A stretch of DNA of 64,000 bases from Spirodela intermedia (Eukaryota > Streptophyta > Magnoliopsida > Alismatales > Araceae). The stretch is taken from contig LR746275.1 of assembly GCA_902729315.2 (NCBI GenBank), positions 1,830,501 to 1,894,500 of the forward strand, in the 5' to 3' direction. This document shows, piece after piece, positions 23,201 through 33,960 of this stretch (positions are counted from its first letter, which is position 1; the number at the start of each line of letters is the position of its first letter). The notes beneath the pieces are model-generated. The model saw only the letters and a list, made by a program, of their open reading frames with translations. It searched no databases and was not told the DNA's origin. Both the position numbers and the translations under genes were made by a program.

Positions 23201-25878
23201 AGAAAACACTAATTAATTATTCACTCTTCCCATAAAAGTAAAATAGATGATGCAAGTCTCAGAGAGAAACTTTAATTAGAAAAGAAAATTCCAAGGGAGC
23301 AGAGGAAGGTAGCTTCAACGATCCAAGAAATCTTCCATATCTGGATATCGTCCAGCTCCAAATCGTTATCGAAATAGAAACCGCCACTATTAACAGCGTA
23401 AATTGACGACCATATAACATATTTACAAGAAAATAATTATCACGATGAAAGGCTCTATTTATTGGAGATATGATTGAGCCCATGAAATGTTATATAGAGT
23501 TTATATAAAAAATGTTCACAGAAACGTAGGCAAGAAAATAAAATCTGCAGCAGCTTATTAACGAAAATGACAAAGTCACATTTTTTTTAAAATCCTGAGA
23601 AGAAATAAACGCATTCAATATATACATATATATACAAGTAATATTTTGAAAAAAAATAGTCACAAACGTGATCATCTCCTTCTCATGACCTTCCTGATCA
23701 TTCTATTGCTCTTTAGTTATAAAACGGTCCTTTAGCACCTTCTAACGTGACCATAGATCATCTTCAAATGCCATATCTCTCTAAATTCAAAGGTGGAATG
23801 ACAGAGTACTGCAACATCACACAAGCTTTCTCTTTGCACGATTTTGTAACGATAGTTCTTTATGAAGTCAGTTGAATCTCTTTACACCAACTTATTAATT
23901 GAACATTATATTTTTCACTGGCAGAACTAATTTAACTCTGTTGAGTGTGCATATGATAAATCTCGTTTGATCAATCTACGAACAGAATGATCTTTGACTA
24001 GCTTCTGGAAGCGTTGACGTTGGAAAAAGTGCGGTCTTCTCTGAAGAAAGTCCCTAGCAATCTCATTCTTTGTGAAACTATTTTTCCTGTCCGTTAAGCA
24101 TATTAGTATGTTGCTTGAATCCCATGTTCTCTCAATGAATATTAAAATAGTAATAATCGCATCACAAAAGTCACATTGTAAATACCTATTATAGAAATAT
24201 TTACGATCCTTAATACAGAAAACTATACGGTACCCAAAAACTATACGCCATTAGAACAACGCCATTATCATATTTGGTTTCTGTGGTGCGCGTGAAAACA
24301 GGAGATGGGTGCAGCTCAGATGCACGGAGGAGAAACTCTTGTTGAATAAAGTTCTTAATGGCGGATATTGATTTCTTTTTTATGAAAAATGAGAGGATGA
24401 ATCAATTAATACATAAAACACCATTATGGGTTTTGGGTGAACAGAATGAAATTAGACGCAAGACACTAGCCACACTCTCTATAATTACTACAAGATCACA
24501 GAAATACATCAGGGTTCAATCGTGAACAATGAATTATTCAAGTATGGAAAGAATAATCATAAGAGTTATAGGACATTATGAACCGATTCTCAATAGAGAT
24601 CATTTTTAAAAAGGCTGGCATGCAGCAAAACTTTTCCAAAAACTTTAACAGAGACAGGCAACAGATTACCCTTCGATGTCCTCGAATTTGTGGTACTTGG
24701 ATAACATCTGCAGGCATAACAGATGCACAGTTCTCGTATGATCAATACCAGAAATAACCAGGCAAACTAGAGCTTAATTAATATTTTATGCACGAAAAGG
24801 AAACTAGGAGAAGAAAATTCATGGGTATGTGTTCTAGCACATGGATTTTCTGACGCCAAGATCTATAAGCATGATGAAGAGAGTCGGCATCGATGTTATT
24901 GTCCTAAAGTCAGGGTTCCCACATCACTGAGAAATGTTTTCCTGATTTTTCCTACTTTTATCTTAAGAACTATCCTTATGAATATATTGCATCATAATGT
25001 GTTAATTCTAGACAAAAGTCGCAGATATTGTCACTTTGACATTAATGGGCGGCATGATTCTTGGTAAAAAAATAAATTAACTTAGAACTGTTAGCTGCTT
25101 TTTCATAAGGAAAAGAACAGAAGGAAACCACGCAGACACCAATATATGTCGATTACCCTACCTCGTAAGCTTGGATGACGCGGCGAATCATTGTATCAGA
25201 GTATCTAATATCTTTGCAGACATCCGGGTGAAACTCTTTGACCTGAAACATATTGCGAGGATTGATTCAGTGAGAACAACAAAACAAGCCCAAGAAGATA
25301 GAAAAACTTCAGCTAATGTGTTTTCTTTTCTCAAGATTCTAGGATTATTTCCACCATAACATCGCAGATTATGTATGATAGACGTCCTCGATCGCCAATG
25401 ATTCCCCTAACGAAACAGCTGGTCCATGTAAATTAGAAATCCATTCACCAATCGTGAGAATGGCATGAGAAGCAGGCGCTTACAGAGGAAATGAGCTAGC
25501 GAGCGAGAGAGAGGCAAGATCGATTACCCGAGATCGAAACGCAGTTTTAAGCTCTGAAGGGGAGCAGGACGGGTCAACTCCTAATATTTGATACGGAGTT
25601 GCGTCATCTGACAAGACCCAACTCTCCTTCCCCGCTCCCGGCGTGCCGCGGCTGCCGCCACCGCAGTTTACCGCCGGCCATCTCCCCATCCTGGAATTCT
25701 TACCAGTACCAATGACTCCAATCCTCCTCCTCCTCCCAAAAGGCATAGCAGAGCCGCCGCGTCCACACTCGCCGCCACCGGCGGCGGCGCTCCAACCGCG
25801 CGAGGAAGGGCCTTGGAAGAACCCCTCAATCGGGCGCCAGCTAGCAGAAGCCGCGAGACCAAGCGATCCCCGTCCCAT
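20209..25878 (-). CDS. Chloroplast J-domain protein with ferredoxin-like domain
   Basis: Seven exons read on the minus strand: 25878-25528, 25242-25162, 24707-24670, 23018-22939, 21526-21443, 20590-20482, 20347-20209; 293 residues, phases consistent. Residues 1 to about 60 are Ser/Gly/Arg-rich and poor in acid, like a plastid transit peptide. The J domain (about 93-156) has YQILGVDPSCSPSELKTAF, the HPD triad at 122-124, and IRRVIQAYEMLS. After a DPFENPECEAVDVFVNEIL linker comes a bacterial-type ferredoxin-like domain with CVGKACPYSC and later VGQCPRRCIHYVTP, then a conserved tail NNRYQKPKKEP...FVDWF. This J-plus-ferredoxin architecture is the DJC76/DJC77/DJC82 group of plastid J proteins; which member is unresolved. 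The HPD implies Hsp70 stimulation; an iron-sulfur cluster is suggested by the cysteines but unproven. Intron 4 is unusually long and carries a tandem duplication. The ATG at 25878 was preferred because the transit-like region starts there. Confidence 0.88.
22097..22776. repeat. 338-bp tandem duplication in an intron
   Basis: The block starting CTTCCAATACAACCAAAATT at 22097 recurs at 22435 and continues, apparently without a single difference, to 22776. It lies wholly inside the 1.4-kb fourth intron of the J-domain/ferredoxin gene. The unit is AT-rich with a pyrimidine-rich middle and has no coding potential. Confidence 0.93.
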
Positions 25879-26159
25879 CCCCAAGAAATAAAGACGCCGC
25901 CGGTGAGATGTGGCGGCGCCGGTGGCTGGAACCGTTGTGGGGCGGCGTTCGCCGTCGTAGCTTCCGTTACCGAGCTGCCGGCGAGAGACCGCCTCTCCCC
26001 GGGCCACCCGTTTTCAGCACGTGCGGTAAATAGCCGTTGGCGAATGCCCACACGTGCGAAAATGTAATATCTTCCGCCATTGGTAAAAACTGGGCGGGCC
26101 GGAAGTAAAATAATTCGTGTGCATGTACGCAATGACGTTAAGCCGTTTCAAGCCTCTCT

Positions 26160-26474
26160 CTCTCTCTCTCTCTCTACCCACAAAGCACTTCTCAACCACA
26201 CTAATCGACGGGTCAACCGCTAGCTGGAGGCTTTAACCCACAGAAAGATCTCCCTAATCTTCTATAAAAAATCCACTGGAAACAAGTAAAGATCGCCCAA
26301 TTCAGATCTCAAACAAGCTTCTCTCTCTCTTTCTCTCTCTCAGTCTACCCACAAAGCACTTATCAACCAAACGAATCAATGGGTCAACTGCTAGCTGGAG
26401 GCTTGAACCCACAAAAAGATCTCCCTGGTTTTCAATCCGCCGGGAACAAGTAAATATACCCAATTCAGATCTTA
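26160..26474. repeat. 171-bp imperfect tandem duplication at the DPH5 3' end
   Basis: Two copies of a CT tract followed by TCTACCCACAAAGCACTT, GGTCAACYGCTAGCTGGAGG and CCCAATTCAGATCT, at about 26160-26318 and 26331-26474. They are offset by 171 bases with roughly ten percent divergence. The second copy ends at the DPH5 stop codon. Both copies also lie upstream of the J-domain/ferredoxin gene start. Confidence 0.85.
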
Positions 26475-28464
26475 AAGCGGCCTGAGGGCGTAGAGCTGCA
26501 GCATCTCGTCCTCCAAGTCGTGGGTGTGGCCAACGATGATCAGGCAGTGGAGCGGCGGGCCAAAGTCAACGCCAAGGAGATCCTTTATGGAGCCGGCGAC
26601 GACCATCTGGTCGACGCTCCCGAGGCGGGCGATGCCGACGCATTTTGATTCCTCAGAGTAAGCTGTTAGTTTCAGAAGCCGAGACCAAGGAGAGTGATGA
26701 TCATGATGTGGATGATGTCTAAATTATTTAATTAATGAATAATTAAATGCAAATGTGTACCTTGTTCGGCCCGGACTTGCTCGACTTCCAGTAGCTGATG
26801 GAGTGCAGTGTTGACGGTCATGAATCTTGGAGGAAGGTAGACTTTCTTTCCCCTGGACAGACGGAAGGAAAGTGACAGAGAGAAGGTAAGCCTACCCACC
26901 TCCAGCTTCTATGTATCGTGTGTGTGTGTGTTGAAGAGAGAGAGAGAGAGAGAGGAAGATGGGCAGCCATAGGGTAAGAGAAAGCAAGCAGTGGGTTTCA
27001 GTCTGTGTAGAGCATACCTGCAAAGATGCTCCAAAGAGGGTTCTTTGACTTGTATATCTGCAGTTAGTCAATTCAGATGCATTAAATACGGCAAGGTTCC
27101 ATTTATATCCTTCCTGGGGTTTTACTTGCGCATGATCATACTAAAAATGTAGCTCTTAAAGAGCTGACCTTAGCATTAAAAAAAAAAGAAATCAAGGCAA
27201 TTGATTATATTTAGAATGCAGGTGTATATGAGGATCAGGAATAATTGAAAAAATGTCTGCATGACTTGATTACACACCCTGATGAGGGCTCATAAAAAAA
27301 AGTCAACGGAGAGACAAACCTAGCAGGCAGAGAGTGTGCAGCCCAAGCTGCCGATTCTTCTGAATCTTCTCGTAGAAACTGTCTGGTCTCCATGATTCCG
27401 TGAAGAACGGTATAGAGACCGTCTCGCCGAACCGGTAGAGCTGCAAGCCACACACACCGACGGCATTCATCACAGATGCATTGTGGATCACCTGAACTTG
27501 CACCCCCAATTTCTTCGCTCGAATGACCAAATCGGTGTGTGTTGTTGCTCTGTAATGTGCATGGAAAGCATACGGGAGCAATAATTCAAACAAAAAAAAC
27601 CCCAAAAATTTCAGAATATTAGGGCATTTAGCTCAAAGTCAACGAGTCGATGCTTTCTGGTTTTCATCACCTAAGCAAACGAAACAGGGTCACCGCATTA
27701 TATCATCTCTTTTGTCCAGTGTGGGACTCTCATTCTAATGAATGTGAACTTGATAGCGGGTCATACTCTTCATGGGAGTAATCAATGAGACAGTCCCAAG
27801 AATGCATCTAATAACATCATAACCTCTCTCTCTCTCTAGCAGAGTAAGATCTTATGCTTCAGTTGGCGACATACCCTTTTAAGCATAGATATGCTTAAAA
27901 GGGTATGAATATAGCTAAATATGGTTTTTTTTTCCTCAATCCCCAAGAACCATCTCGCAGAAATATCTCATACCTTGACACAATTAAATCCAAGTTATCA
28001 AAGCGTTAAGACTGGAATAGAAACATAAACATGAAGATAAAGCCGTGATGAAGAATAATAGCATATAGATGGGGAAATAAATGGCATAAAAATTGTACCC
28101 AAAAGGATCGCCTACGACGAGGAATCCCACATCGGATTCCACAGCTTCTGAGAGGATAGCATCTGCCTTCTCCTCCACCATTTCTCGATCGGCAACCGTG
28201 ACTGCCTTGCCATACAGTTTCTCCTGCGGAACCAGAGGCAGCCATTAGCAACCTATCTTCTTCTGTTTCCTCCATGAAAGCCAAGCAAGAACAGTTCACA
28301 CGAGCTGTTCTTACCAGTTTGGAGAGACCATCAGAGGATACGCCAAAGGACAGGAGAGAAGTGTATGCCTCAACGTAGACCTTGTGGCATGATCTGACGG
28401 CTTCAAGCCCTCTCAAGGTGATGTCCTTCTCGTCACCCAGCCCCAGTCCAATTATATATAGCAT
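26472..28464 (-). CDS. DPH5: Diphthine methyl ester synthase
   Basis: Six exons on the minus strand: 28464-28315, 28223-28099, 27549-27320, 27057-27018, 26852-26761, 26662-26472; 275 residues, the usual length for this enzyme. It transfers methyl groups from S-adenosylmethionine to the modified histidine of translation elongation factor eEF2 during diphthamide synthesis in the cytosol. Diagnostic segments are [20 protein letters not shown] at the N-terminus, [19 protein letters not shown] (SAM-binding tetrapyrrole-methylase fold), [32 protein letters not shown] and [14 protein letters not shown] near the end. The start is the conserved family start. A 5' UTR intron is likely (donor ATCAG|GTACAC near 28689, acceptor TTGCAG near 28515). 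It is head-to-head with the COA4-like gene. Confidence 0.95.
27870..27907. repeat. 38-bp perfect palindrome in DPH5 intron 2
   Basis: An 18-base arm (27870-27887, starting CATACCCTTTTAAGC) is followed by two bases and its exact reverse complement (27890-27907). It lies inside the intron between exons 2 and 3. Confidence 0.9.
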
Positions 28465-29069
28465 TGCTCCACCCACAAGCCACCTGAAACTGGTCCTGGA
28501 AGGTGGGAAACCCTGCAACCAGTAATTCCAGGCTGCTCTTAGGGTTAACGGGAAAAAAAAAAAAAACCCAAATTGGGTGTCAAGTAATACAACGAGGGCA
28601 ATGCGATCGCGGTTTGAAAGAGGAAAAAAAACTCATTTTTGAAGGTACCATCGTGCCCACATAGCGAAGGCGAGCGAAACAGTGTACCTGATAGAGGGCA
28701 GAGAATGGCGCCGCTAGGGCGTCGGAAGGATGAACGTGGCGAGAGGAACGGAGATACAGAGAGCGGCACTTTCAGGGTTTCTGTCGAGCAAGACTCGGCG
28801 AATCGTCCGATTCGGGTCGGGATCGGCGGTCCCCGATCCGAGTTGGGGCCGAATACCGATCCCTGTGATATATACAAAGACGAAAATACCCAGTTATAGG
28901 TTTATATTAGGGGCACAAATGGTAAATAGGCGTGAACATATTTGGATATACTTAAAATAGGTCTGATATATGTAAAATTATAAAATAGATAGGGTCTTAA
29001 GTAAATATAATCAACATAAATAAGGTCAGTCGTGAATCTGTTATACCTCGGGGTGTTCTCTCATGGGCG
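28465..29069. promoter_or_regulatory. Head-to-head intergenic region, probable bidirectional promoter
   Basis: 605 bases separate the start codons of DPH5 (-) and the COA4-like gene (+). It includes the inferred DPH5 5' UTR intron, a GC-rich core at 28700-28860 and an AT-rich stretch at 28870-29040. Shared control of the two genes is inference from spacing only. Confidence 0.5.
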
Positions 29070-30713
29070 ATGGATTATACGCCGAGGACGGAGGCAGCGG
29101 TGACTGCGACCAAGACGACGCCGTCCCCTTCTGCTCCCTCTTCCATTCCTCCACCTGCTCACCAGAGAGACGCGGACGAGGACGACGAGAACGTCAGGCA
29201 GCTCGGGGATTGCTCGGCCGTGTACCTGGCCCTTCAGGTAATTTCGTCTCCGATCCATTCCTCCTTCTCGCTTCTGTGTGCCTTGTTTGTGCTCGATTAT
29301 CAAAGGGTCTACGCATCCTCCTGTCGGTGCTTTTGCAGGAATGCCTGATACGGACGAATAGGGACTGGAGATCCTGCCAACCAGGTATTTCGCGCCTTCA
29401 CCTGCTCCGGATGCGTTTTGATCTCAGTCTGTTTTGATCTGTAAAAGTTGTTATCAATTGTGTAGATCGTTTGCCTTTCTGATTCCGACAATCTTCGGCT
29501 TCTTTCAAGTCGACGCGTGAAAGGGGGGGGGGGGGGGTGGCGGGGCGCTCGTAGCGATCAGTTATTGAAACCTTGGTAGAGTTTACGAGTTTTCTGTGAT
29601 TCCAAATGGTACGATCCGATCCCCATCAATGGTGTCCATTCTTAATCGGATAGGGAGGGGAGGAGGGAAGTTAATTTCCTGTAGGGATTTCTTGCAGTTC
29701 CTGCTCGTTTCCTTTTCAATTAGGCACAAGGTTTTGCCAGTGAACTGTTTTTTAGTCCACAACTTATATTTAACTTACGTGATATAGAAAACTGCGATTA
29801 ATACCAATTAATATTTTCCAGAACACAATTTTTTCGTTGAAGGTGAAGCCGAACAGTTTTTAACATAAATCTTCATCTTGTTTATTTATTTTCTTAAATA
29901 AACAAGGAGGTAGAAATTATCATCAATTTGCTGAGCAGTATGCTTAACGTTAACCTATGAAGCTATAAATTCGTGGGTACTGAATAACCAACAAAGCAGC
30001 AATGTGCTTAACTTCAAAAAATTTCTTGGGTACCCAACCATATTGGAGAATTGCAGGAATGGGAGTATTTTGCTTCGATAGTCCTAGATCCTATATCTGC
30101 TCCTGATTTACAAAACCGTCAGTCAACGCATAGAATGATGATTTTGCTATATAAATGGTCCAGGCTCCATACATGACATAACCCTTTTCCGATTTTTTTT
30201 CAAATCATCAGGTTGTTATTCGTTTTTTTCCTAATAAATCACTTCAGTCAGTCGCGTAATCATAATAGTATGACCTTATGAGAAACATATTTAGACATAT
30301 TCATCGTCATTTCCAGTAAAGGAAGCATATTTTTCTGCTGATTATCTTTTGCTGAAGATGTCATTAAGTGGAGTCGTTTTTGCATAGTTTCTTGTCAATT
30401 TTTCACCAAAGATGGAAAAAAACATCTGATAGCTGACAAACTGTTTTGACCTACGAGGAACATAGTCAGTTCAGACACAGTTATCATTTTTTTTCCAGTG
30501 GAGGAAACCTGTTCCGTTCATTATCTTTTACTGAAACTGTCATGATGATGGTTCGTCAAAGATGGAAAGAATACCTGGTTACTGAAAACATATCTCGAAT
30601 GTTGTTTTTCATTCATTTCTTCTCCTTCTCATTACTAACATGGTGTTCTCACAGAAGTTCAAGCTTTAAAGGCGTGTCACGCAAGGAGCACCAAGCGTTC
30701 TAAGGAGCAATGA
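29070..30713 (+). CDS. COA4: Twin-CX9C mitochondrial assembly factor, COA4-like
   Basis: Three exons: 29070-29237, 29339-29384, 30655-30713; 90 residues. The first half is Pro/Thr/Ser-rich and acidic. The second half is a CHCH fold with CSAVYLALQEC and CQPEVQALKAC, each C-x9-C, joined by LIRTNRDWRS. The pattern QEC...DWRxCQPxVQAxKxC is that of COA4 (human CHCHD8), an intermembrane-space factor for cytochrome c oxidase assembly imported by the Mia40 disulfide relay. It ends in a short basic tail. Intron 2 is 1.27 kb and contains a run of about fourteen G near 29524. A second ATG lies seven bases upstream at 29063 in another frame; the 29070 ATG is taken because only its frame yields the CX9C motifs, and it has G at -3 and +4. 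Confidence 0.88.
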
Positions 30714-31717
30714 AGAGTATTTTAATCACTAATGATGGGGCATGGACTTTGTAAGTGACTGATCCTGCATCATCCCCTGTTATGCCAGCAATGCTTGATT
30801 TTCTTTCCGGGCTACGATTAACTAACAAAGAGATCCACGGTTCAAGTTCCATCTCCATTTTTAACTGATTCTTAATTTTGAAAATGTTCGAAATATTTTT
30901 CTTACTGGGCTTCTCACTTTGCTTGGTCATACAAAGAAGCTTCCATTGATTTAAGGTGACAATAATTGTTTTTGTATCCCTTGATGTGATTACATTCCCC
31001 ACTAACAGACACACTGCAAGGTGTTTTGTCTCCATGGCCCGGTAAAATAGGCCCAATTCATGCTATGAGCGTGAGTCTGGCCCAGAAGTCCATGCCTGAG
31101 GCCCTCTCCCAACTACACACCCCTTCTCTATTGAAGCAAGCTAGTTCACCTAAACATAAATTTTACCGAATTTAGGACACCATTTACAGCAGATACAACA
31201 TTTAATCACATTAATCTTGTAAAAAAATATGACTGATATCTCTCAATCTGCCCTCTTCATGGACTAAACTGATTTTTTTCTATCTTCTTCCTCTGAATGA
31301 GCACTGATGGGAAATACTATTTTTTTAACATTTCTCTGAATTGGCAGTTAAAAAATACACTCCATTATTCCTCTGAAAAGTTCATCACATTCAGTTAAGA
31401 AATGCCTAAATTGGCAGCTTTTTTTATGCAGACAGCAAGTCTGCGTCAGTAAAATAAGATTCTTCACATCTCTGCACATCACTATAAGTTTATAAGCTTG
31501 CTTCATGGTGATGAATAAGGTGATATATAAGGGATACATACATGCATCTATTTTGCATCGTTGCCACATTGGAGAGATGTCTACCAGAGCTCCTTAATCT
31601 TCACACTACAATATCACAAGCATGTCATAGAGAGTAAAGCTGAGTTTCCCCCCCTTTTTTTTTAACAAAAATAGAACAAAATCATATTGATGGTCCCCAA
31701 TGCAGTAATCATATTAT
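30714..31717. other. Convergent intergenic region, no gene seen
   Basis: AT-rich DNA between the stops of the COA4-like gene (+) and the PP2C gene (-). Open frames here are short and show no recognisable domain. Confidence 0.6.
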
Positions 31718-33111
31718 TCATGAAGACGTTCTACGTAGTGAATGATGAGAACCATGAACACCATTCCTCTCATCTGTTCTCTCTGCCGTCTTTAGCGACA
31801 CCTTGGAAGTGGTCCTCCCCTCTTCATCCTCAGCTGTGCTTCCACCTGGCTGATCAAGTCCAGTGGTGATAATGCGATACTTAGTCGAATGAGAGTAGGT
31901 AAGAATGCCTGCCTGGCTCATACATCCATCACACATGTCCTTGATATGCACGACGATGATTGTCATGTCATCTGTCCGCCTTTCATGATCCAACCATAAC
32001 CTGTAGGACTCTGCGGCGATGGCTGCGCACGCATCCCTGGGATCTGCAAACTTGGCCACCTAGGCTCACATGAGAATGAAGAATTTAGGGTTTGAAGTTT
32101 GATGAAAACTCATGGAGGAGCTCAGAGGGTGGATTGGGGAGCGGGGGAGGGGGGCGGAGATGGCAGCTCACTCACCATGTTCACCACGGCTTGGCTCGAC
32201 AGGAATTCGAAGACCCCATCGCTGGCGACGACAAAGAACATATGATCCGGGGTTATCTTCGCCGCCAGGACCTCTGGTTCTGCCGTCACGCCGATCTTCT
32301 CTGCAATGGCGTCACCCACGCTCCTGGTGAACGCCGTGCCGGGGTACATCCCGTCCTGCACCCACAGCCTGGGAGGATCCCCCTCGTCGTCGTCGTCCGC
32401 CTCACCCCAGCTCTGGATGCTGGGGTCCTTGATTCCCTCCACCTGGTCCACGGTGAGAACCCTAGCCCCGCAGAGCTTCACTCTCTGGTACTCGTCCTTC
32501 CGGAACGGCGTCTGATCGGAGGAGAGATCCTCCGCCACGACAGAGTCCCCGTTCCAGATCCCCGCCACCGCGCGGGAGTCGCCCACATTGGCGACGAAGA
32601 GCGCATCGCCGGCGACCAGGACGGCGATCCCCGTCGTCCCGCTCATGGAGTCGTCGATCTCGCTCTCGCGGAGCTCCGCGTTGGCGGCACGGAAGGCGGC
32701 GCCGTACGCCTTCGCGGGGTCCTCGAGCAAGCGGGAGTCGTCGGAGAGGATGTCCACGAGCTTCGCCCTGAGGAAGCCGGAGCACTGGGCGCCGAACTGG
32801 CCGTGGCCATCGAAGACGGCGAAGAAGTGCAGGTTAGGGTTTCCCTGGAGCTGCGTCTTGATGACGAAGCTGTCCTGGTTCTCCCTCTCCGGGGAGTCCG
32901 GGTAGTGGCCGCGCTGCGTGAGGGAGGAGTACTCGAGGAGGAGGCCGTGGGAGGTGACGGGGGCGGATCCCACGTCGCTCTGCGTGAGTACGTGGCGGCG
33001 CCGCGCGTCGTGGCCGGAGCTCCGTCTGCCTCCCTCGTCGTCCCCGCCGTCGTCGTCGGAGCAGCACTCGTCGACGCATCTGCAGCAGCATTTCCCGTGG
33101 ACGCATCCCAT
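31718..33111 (-). CDS. Protein phosphatase 2C, MGC-type N-terminus
   Basis: Two exons on the minus strand, 33111-32176 and 32059-31718; 425 residues. This is a Mg/Mn-dependent Ser/Thr phosphatase. The N-terminus [17 protein letters not shown] has Gly2 for myristoylation and a cysteine cluster suited to palmitoylation, so membrane anchoring is likely. The catalytic domain shows ENQDSF (about 77-82), FAVFDGHG with Asp101, [44 protein letters not shown], and the final metal-binding [11 protein letters not shown] with Asp342/343. All key acidic residues are present. The tail after about 350 is hydrophilic and variable. It resembles plant PP2Cs of the OsPP2C35-like group that begin MGCV; exact orthology is unknown. 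The start is the conserved MGC and the first in-frame ATG downstream of a CT-rich leader. Confidence 0.92.
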
Positions 33112-33960
33112 GGCGATAGATCGGAGAACCTGCGGAGATCTGATGAAACGATCCAGAGAGGAGGTTATGGCGGGGGAGATTCCTTGGACAGCGGAGGAGG
33201 AAGACGGACATCCGGGAGAAGGAACAACATCCTTTTCCCACGCGATGGCAAGAATCTCTCCGCCGAGATAATCGCAGAATGGCGGAAACCCCCCCCCCGC
33301 CGGTTCACTGGAGTTGCAGAAGAACAACGAACGAACCAGAAACAGAATAAAATAAACCCTAGAGAAGATCAACAACCGGAAAACGTGGGATCCAGCATCA
33401 AGCCTCCTCTCTCTCCCTCCCTCCCTCCCTCCCTCTCTCTCTCTCTCTCTAGCTAGAACTCGCTCGTTCTCTCTCTAGAGCTCTGTGTCTGTCTCTGTCT
33501 GAGACTTTAATCGACCTAGGGATTCGAGGTCTGAGAGAACAGGGGAGGGAGGGAGGAACAGGGGACCGAAAGGAGGCAGTACGTGCACGCTCGGAGGGGA
33601 CCACAAGGGGGGGAAGACGAGGAAGGAGCGGGAAGAGAGTGGAGGGGGAGGATCCGGAGAGAGAAAGGAGGACAGGAAGAGGACAAGGGTCCTGTCGATT
33701 TACAACCCTTTAGGATGGACGCCATCAATGCGAGTTCTAGAGAGAGAGAGAGAGAGCGAGGGAGCTCTAGACAGCGAGTGCGAGTTCCAGAGACGGAAGG
33801 ATTCAAAAGAGAGAGAGTTGTCGTCTTCTTTGAGGTACGGCCGCCGCTAGTGCGCTTTTCTCAGACTAATTTGCCGGGGATAGGTGGGGGTAGGCGGTCG
33901 CCTGATCCGCGGTCAGATTAAACGCCTTTCTCGGGGCCCGTGACGCCTAGGTGGGAAGCA
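33112..33960. other. PP2C 5' leader/promoter region rich in CT/GA tracts
   Basis: GC-rich at first, with (CCCT)n and (CT)n at 33410-33450 and GA tracts at 33738-33756. Probably the PP2C 5' UTR and promoter. No separate gene was recognised. Confidence 0.5.

Noticed and set aside
29524-29537. Run of about fourteen G in the COA4-like intron
   Set aside because: A single homopolymer, not a four-tract quadruplex motif. It may also vary from sequencing error.
32092-33456. 454-codon open frame on the plus strand
   Set aside because: It is antisense to the PP2C exon, starts at a non-ATG codon, has no domain, and is explained by the GC-rich codon use of the phosphatase.
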